A DNA stretch of 64,000 bases from Buddleja alternifolia. Lineage: Eukaryota; Streptophyta; Magnoliopsida; Lamiales; Scrophulariaceae. The stretch lies in NCBI GenBank assembly GCA_019426215.1, contig CM033403.1, forward strand, positions 501,001 through 565,000, in the 5' to 3' direction. The notes under the pieces are model-generated. The model had not been told where the DNA came from. It worked only from the letters and a program-made list of their open reading frames with translations, and did not search any database. Positions within the stretch are counted from its first letter, which is position 1, and each line of letters starts with the position of its first letter. The position numbers and the translations under genes are program-made. Below, piece by piece: positions 58,241-64,000 of this stretch.

Positions 58241-60171
58241 TGTCACACACCCCGACCCGTACAAGTAACTTAGATAAGCCACATGGTCAGGCCAAGGGAC
58301 GATGACCCATTTTCTTTAAAAATGTTATGGTTTTCTAAAAATATATAATATATCCTTTTAAAAATAAAAGCAAATCATTTTTTTTCCCTTTATATACATC
58401 AAAACCCAGTACCTTCATTCATGTACTAACATACTTATGTTTACAAAACCATAACAGAGCGGTTATACAATTTAACATCAGAGTACAAAAGTGCGCGAAG
58501 CATGGCATATGACCATAGCTCTGTCTAACCGCTCTAGAGACTTGGGCGACCTTCTCATATAAACATGGTCATCACCTGCATCATAAGAACCTAATGAGCT
58601 AATGGCTCAGTAAGAAGAAGCTCATATTTTTAAAAACAATGTTTCACGTATCACATACGACAGTCAATAATGCATAGTTCAGTTAAAACTTTTCTTTTTC
58701 CTTTCCTTTGGGGTACCCTCGAAGTGTGGTATTCGACTGATAGTGATAGGCGTCTGTCTATGATATTAACCGCTAGCTCTCTCGTACATCGTGGCCTTAT
58801 CTATCTTGGCTTTTACACCTCAAGGTATTCACCACCAGTACATCGTGGTTTTATCTATCTTGGCTTTTACACCTCAAGGTATTCACCACCAGGCCATCGT
58901 GGCTTTATCTATCTTGGCTTTTACACCTCAAGGTATTCACCACCAGTCTATTGTGGCTTTATCTATCTTGGCTTTTACACCTCAAGGTATTCACCACCAG
59001 TCTTTTGGGTCTGCCGGTCCCACCCGCGTCCCATGCCTACCCGACCATCAATTAAATACCATACCTCCCTTTTTCAAATCATTTTCTTTACGTGTGCATC
59101 AATATTATACATCATGATCATATATACACAATAAACAAGAAATAACATTCATTCCCAAGTAATCATCTTAAAACATCATAAACATATATACGTCAACACT
59201 TTACACAATAGGCAAATAATAACATTCATTTCCAAACAATTATCTTAAAACATCATAAACATGCATAATATGGTCCTTATGAAGCAGTGAACGAACTTCA
59301 ACTTACCTTAAGTCCTTTGCAATGAACTTAGAAAAGATGACGCTACAGGAGCTAGCTAATGGTACTTCTTCCTAATTTTAGGTGCGCAATAATCTGTAAA
59401 AAGGGTATATAACATACCTAAATACAAAACTCTATAATTATTCCAATTTTACCGATTAAATTGAAGAAACAACCGGTAAAAGACTTACTTGTAACGGCTA
59501 CGTCGATATGCCTAGCTCCCTTTACCTATTACTCTTCATTTCCTATTTTTCCTTGAATTTTTTCCCCTCTTTTCTTTCTTTCTTTCTTCTCTGGTTTTTC
59601 TTTCTTTTCCTTACGTTTCTTTCCATTTTTTCGTTGTCCAGAAAACCTTTTAAAAAGGTTGAGGCGGTTTGGAAAACTTCATTGTGAAGTTTGCAAAGTT
59701 TTATTATTATTATATTCAATGAATTATTTGCAGCTGCTAGCTTAATATGTGTTATACGTTTATACCTTATATTTTCTATGTGTCACATATTTACATTCAT
59801 CGTGATATATAAATGACACGTAAGAGCACGTAGGGCATGATATATATTGACCTGGTAACTAGTGGAAAGCTTTCGTGTACTAAATTCAATCAAAACTCTA
59901 AAGTTAAGCATGCTCAGACGGAAGAAATTTTAAGATGGGTGACCACCTGGGAAGCACGTCAATTATCATTTATTTATTTAACTAATTATAAATGCTAGAC
60001 GTCATGCCTGCTTAACCAGTGATAAACGTTAGCAAAAATGTACCTTAAATGTAGTTATCATATAATTAGAAAGTAATCATGTTCGTACCATCATGCCATT
60101 TATAGTCAATAATAAATACTAACTATATGACATGCTCATTGTTAGCTGCGTGAGAGATATTGGGCATTACA
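58241..60171 (-). repeat. 5' LTR of the gypsy element
   Basis: 1,931 bp, the partner of 48253-50249. It contains the same four 54-bp units (58785-59000). Just beside the array, 58749-58783 differs completely from the 3' LTR (48761-48835), where a longer unrelated block stands. Confidence 0.93.
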
Positions 60172-60176
60172 CCACA

Positions 60177-61313
60177 ACTACAATCAAATCCATTAGAATC
60201 TTACGTTCAATAACAACACACCAATATTATGAAACTCTGACACATGGATGTGAACACTCGTTCATAAACGGATTCCTCTAGAAGGACACCTATTTCGAAC
60301 AGCCCAAGAGTTTGACATTTGAGGTCGATTCTCATAAGGTCCACATGCTGTATGAATCCATTTATAGATTTAAGTGGACCTCTCATAGTTAGAATCTTCA
60401 CTTTGATGATATACTTTGGAATTATGATATCATGAAAACGAAGAGAGAGCATTTGTGTGCAATAAGGTCAGTGGGAGTGAAATATCATTTCTGGCACAAT
60501 CTGTAGAGAGTGCTCTACTTATGAGAAATGATGTGGGCTCATTGACTATGTCCAGAAAAAAACATCGAGCATGTTCTCCATGAAAGACTTGGGAGAAGTC
60601 ATCTTTATCCTTATAATTTGCATCTATGAAAATAGGACGAATAGGATAATGGGCCCTTCCCAAGCCCTTTGCTTAGAATAAATCCTAAAGAAATTTAGGA
60701 AGAAGATCTGAGAAAGGGCTCTTGCCTAGAGAGGAAGAGCAATAGGTAGACATAATATATATCATGAAGTACTTGAGAAAAACTTAGGATATATTCTTCA
60801 TCTATGCCTATGGAGAACTGATAGTGGAAGTTTTATACTTAATCGGACCTTGTGTCTGACAAAGGAGATTAAAATTCCACTTTGGGTTAATATTCACCCT
60901 CAATTGTGGAGTAATAACTTGGGAAGGTTCCAAGTAAAATACTCTACTACTGAGAATGAATATGAAATGCCTTGGAGTTTTGGAGGCTGTCGAAGGAAAC
61001 TGTTTGGATCTGAAGTTCATGTAGAACTTCTATTGGTCCCTAGCGCAGAGCTTGCATTGTCACTTTACTGTGATGAAATGAAGTTCACGCGCATGAAAGG
61101 AACCTAGGTCTCACAAATCCAGACAAATGGTGAGAGATACAACATCTCTTGAGAGATCGTTGGAAAGGGCGATATAGCCTAGTAGAAAATAAGCTCAGCT
61201 GATTAAACGGCTGACCCACTCACTGGATATTGTCACAGGCGATGCTAAAGCGACATATTTAGAAGATGGGTATTTAATACCATAGTGATTGACATTAAGT
61301 GCAAGTGGAAGAT
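60177..61313 (+). pseudogene. Old copia pol, second part: RT to RNase H
   Basis: Resumes the RT cut at 48252: TTIKSIRILRSITTHQYYET, EHSFINGFL then KDTYFEQPKSLTFEVDSHKV (about 60190-60350), then a segment near 60570 matching SMKDLGEATYILGI in a changing frame. RNase H is traceable at 60890-61250. Stops are frequent. The YVDD motif could not be found, and the stretch where it belongs (about 60430-60570) is disrupted. The element ends at gtgcaagtggaag before the 3' LTR. Confidence 0.72.
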
Positions 61314-62920
61314 TTTTGGGAATGTGCCCTCGATGCCAATGAGGAGTTAGAATACAAGGCACAAGTTTATACTGTACAACCTCTAATTAATATAAAGGCA
61401 ACAATATGTTGTTCGTATAATTCTTGATGGCATCTATAAAGTTTTAAATGAACAACTAGTCCATATGTGTCAAGGCAAACCTTCGCATTCCTTATGGAGA
61501 TGGGCACTAGAAAGGTTTAGTACTTGATCACTTCAATCGTTCGCAAGTCGGAGAATCTCAATAGGGCATTGAGATTTGTATGGACTTGTATGACACATAC
61601 TCTGACAATGGAGTTCCAGTCGAACACTATGGGATAGTGGGAGTTTGTGTCATAGATACATTGATGGGATTAGTGTATTCGAACACGGCTCGCATTAATT
61701 CGATCACATGGGTTTTTACTCATTGACTGTCAATGATTGGATTACTGGTTCGTGAGCCATAGACCTGAGGAGTTACGGTCACAGTGTGCTTGTGACGTTG
61801 GATTCTGTCATTAGAGTAGTTAGGCCCAATTCACCCGTTAAAAGGGGGGATCGACCTCGAAATGTGTTACAATGGGCAAGGAGCATGTGAGGTGATTACC
61901 AAGAGGGAATTCACTGTCTCGAAAGTAAACGAGAAGTATCCTATGCGATCATAGGTAAATGAGAGTAAAAGTCTCTGGCCAGAGCTGATGAACTAACTCT
62001 TGTTTAGTAATCTCATATTACTATGATTCTTAAGCATAGCATCGAGTCGTATGAGTTTGACATATTCCATGACTCTCACTCGATCAGAATACATCAGTGA
62101 AAGGCTTATACTCATACGGTATCATAATCTAGAGGTTCGTAATGACATAGTCATTTCATACTCGATTGGGCTACGATGTGGGGTCACGGTGCTGGCTAGG
62201 TGTCACCCACATCCTTTGGTATCCTCCCATTGCCAATTGAGATGAACCTAGAGAGTCGCGCTATAAAGGAATAGACGGGCAAATCAAGTCTTGTATTTGG
62301 AGGGCGTTTTGGTAATTTGTTCTTTGGAAGGACGAATTAATTAATTGGACAAATTAATTTAATTGGTTGTTTAATTGGATTAAACAATGGTAAATTAAAT
62401 TAATTAGTTTGAATATTTAATTGACTAGGTTAATTAAACATTTAAACCAGAATAATAATTAATTATTTAATTAATTAATTAATGTTGATTTAATCAATAT
62501 ATATTTAATTGAATTAAATATTAATTGATGAAATTAATTGGACTAAGTTGACTGGGTCAACATAGGCCAATTATTGTCCAATAGCCCATAATGGGCGTGT
62601 ATTGATGGGCTTTGTTGAAGGATTTATTTAATCCTCCAACAAAAGTCAGAGTACACAACATTACGTGAAATTCCTCCACCAGAAATACATCAGAGAAAAA
62701 ATATTTCTCTTCCTCTTCCACTCAATCTCGCCTAGCCACCTATGGAGATTGAAGATGGAGATTTTCCGGAGTCCATTCTTGCGTGATGATCTAGAGACGG
62801 TACAATTGAACCGTTGAAGAAGATTGAAGATTCACGAAGATTAAAATTGAATATGCGAAAAGGTAAGTTTTTCGTATTCATCTTTTTCTTGTTTAAAATC
62901 GACGAAAGCCATGAATTGAT
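61314..62920 (+). repeat. 3' LTR of the old copia element, right-truncated
   Basis: Begins tttttgggaatgtgccc, a mutated TGTTGGGAATG start, after a decayed purine tract. It matches 42033-43400 from 61562 on and carries CTCTGGCCAGAG at 61973-61984. It stops at about 62920, short of its true end, where the RNase H of another copia element begins. Confidence 0.85.
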
Positions 62921-63750
62921 CTCAGTCAATGTACATAGACAGAATGCTAAAGAGGTTTAGTATGGAGGAGTCAAAGAAAAGATTCCTGCCTATGAGTCAT
63001 GGGATCCGGTATTCTCGATCCATGTGTCCTTCGACACCCCAGGAACGAGATAGGATGGCTCACATACCATAGGCTTCTGACATAGGAAGTATTGTATATG
63101 CAATGTTATATACAAGGCATGATGCGGCTCATGCATTAAGTATAGTGAGTCGTTTTCAGTCCAACCCAGGTGAGTTATACTGGGTAGCCGTGAAAACAAT
63201 CCTCAAGTACTTGAGAAGGACTAAGCATTTGTTTTCGATATACGGCAGTGGAGAATTGAAACTAGAAGGGTTCACTGACTCTAGTTTCCAATCTGAGGTG
63301 AATGATTTGAAATTAATGTCAGGATTTGTATTCACCCTCAATGGTGGAGCAGTAAGTTGGAAAAGTTCCAAACAGAAAACTACTGTGGATTCCACAACCG
63401 AGGCTGAATACATAGCTGCATGTGATGCGGCAAAGGAATCTGTTTGGATTAGGAACTTCATCTAAGGGTTGGGTGCAGTCCCTAGCATTGTTGATCCAGT
63501 ACCTCTGTACTGTGATAATAATGGTGCCATTGCTCAAGCAAAGGAGCCGAGGTCTCATCAAGGATCCAAACATATAGTGAGGCGATACCATCTGATCCGA
63601 AAAATTGTTGGTAGAGGAGACGTGCGCTTGGAAAGAGTCGACACAACGGAGAACATAGCACATCCACTACCTATGCCCTTGTCTTGTAACGTATTAGAAA
63701 GACATCTTGAGAAGATGGGTCTTAGATACCAAGGAGATTGGCTCTAGTGC
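62921..63750 (+). pseudogene. Copia RT end and RNase H fragment
   Basis: Reads SQSMYIDRMLKRFSMEESKK, MCPSTPQERDRMAH, YTRHDAAHALSIVSRFQSNP, YGSGELKLEGFTDSSFQ, VSWKSSKQKTTVDST, TEAEYIAACDAAKESVWIRN, CDNNGAIAQAKEPRSHQGSK and ends MGLRYQGDWL at 63747. Only two in-frame stops (about 63070 and 63463) interrupt it, so it is far better kept than the element to its left and belongs to another copy. Its upstream part is missing at 62920. RNase H would degrade the RNA template during reverse transcription. Confidence 0.9.
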
Positions 63751-63761
63751 AAGTGGGAGGT
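63751..63761 (+). other. Polypurine tract
   Basis: AAGTGGGAGGT directly precedes the LTR start at 63762, the same motif as at 5586. Confidence 0.82.
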
Positions 63762-64000
63762 TGTTAGAATAGTGCCCTGCGAGCCAATCCTAGATAGGTT
63801 GTCTTTATCTATTCTTGTAATAAAAAAATTTGTTTTACATTATATTAATAAAAGGCATTTCTTCATCTTACGTTTATATTGTTATAATTGTATGGTGAAG
63901 TCTCTAGAGTTCACACATAGCTATGCGGGTTGATATTTCATTGAATGGATATCATAAAACAAGTCTCTAAGGCTGTGATTTTTAAATACCATCCAAGTCA
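63762..64000 (+). repeat. Start of a copia 3' LTR, cut by the window end
   Basis: Begins TGTTAGAATAGTGCCCTGCG after the purine tract. Only the first 239 bp are inside the window, so neither its length nor its target duplication can be checked. Confidence 0.85.

Larger units (their letters stand above)
48253..60171 (-). mobile_element. Ty3/gypsy chromovirus (Del/Tekay-like), minus strand
   Basis: LTRs at 58241-60171 (5') and 48253-50249 (3') have the perfect target duplication ccaca (48248-48252, 60172-60176). On the minus strand: primer site, gag with protease start, RT, RNase H, integrase and a chromodomain-like tail, in gypsy order with integrase last. By eye the LTRs differ by about 3% plus indels. 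A solo LTR (52075-55425) splits RNase H. Coding is broken by single-base stops but otherwise easy to follow, so this is much younger than its copia host. Confidence 0.95.
42033..62920 (+). mobile_element. Old degraded copia element with nested gypsy
   Basis: LTRs at 42033-43475 (5', left end lost) and 61314-62920 (3', right end lost) flank a leader and a heavily mutated pol. The interior is split at ccaca by the gypsy element 48253-60171. The two LTR copies are collinear over more than 1.2 kb (for example the gggcattgagatt block at 42033 and 61562). With the gypsy removed it is about 9 kb. RT, integrase and RNase H are recognisable only in scattered frames, so it is among the oldest elements here. 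Confidence 0.88.

Noticed and set aside
1..64000. Host genes, tRNA, rRNA or a new multi-gene system
   Set aside because: All coding frames I could interpret belong to copia, gypsy or CACTA elements. No host exon structure, tRNA-like fold or unexplained gene cluster was found by reading, though weak or highly diverged genes could be missed without searches.

Overview
The window looks like nuclear DNA of a flowering plant, a repeat-rich AT-rich intergenic block. I see no host gene, tRNA or rRNA. Almost all of the 64 kb can be assigned to transposable elements: Ty1/copia elements of several families (including two Sirevirus-type elements), one Ty3/gypsy chromovirus probably of the Del/Tekay type, solo LTRs, and a decayed CACTA (En/Spm) DNA transposon. 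The species cannot be named from the sequence. The Sireviruses, the gypsy C-terminus and the TNP2/DUF4218/DUF4216 CACTA protein are all typical of angiosperms. Every coding region carries stops or frameshifts, so these are pseudogenes.

Layout, left to right. 1-238 is the end of a gypsy pol running into an LTR. 239-7274 is a minus-strand solo copia LTR (target duplication ttatt) split by an internally deleted copia element at 1831-7078. Relics of a copia LTR (7792-8777) and a Sirevirus LTR (8778-9720) follow. Next is a minus-strand CACTA transposase (9890-13810), then CACTA-type palindromic repeats (13808-13997) and a copia integrase scrap (to 14410). 14411-34828 is a minus-strand copia element that has lost all of gag-pol. 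Its 5' LTR was entered by a 15.6-kb Sirevirus (19176-34746, duplication agtat), whose own 3' LTR was entered by a solo LTR (32562-34693, duplication attca). 34829-41540 is a truncated second Sirevirus carrying a solo LTR (39972-41218) in its RT. 42033-62920 is an old degraded copia element. Its RT was split by a gypsy element (48253-60171, duplication ccaca), whose RNase H was split by solo LTR A (52075-55425, duplication agttg), which was itself entered by solo LTR B (53862-55344, duplication acaac). The window ends in another copia RNase H plus the start of its 3' LTR.

How the parts work together: each autonomous family would have supplied gag (particle), protease, integrase, reverse transcriptase and RNase H, with a tRNA-iMet-type primer site after the 5' LTR and a purine tract before the 3' LTR. 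The deleted copia elements kept only LTRs, leader and purine tract, so they could only have moved using proteins from relatives. I found no convincing new multi-gene system. The points most worth following are cis-acting: a palindrome shared by divergent copia LTRs with a covarying variant, paired 14-bp palindromes at 21-22 bp spacing in two gypsy-type solo LTRs, leader stem-loops, and tandem duplications.
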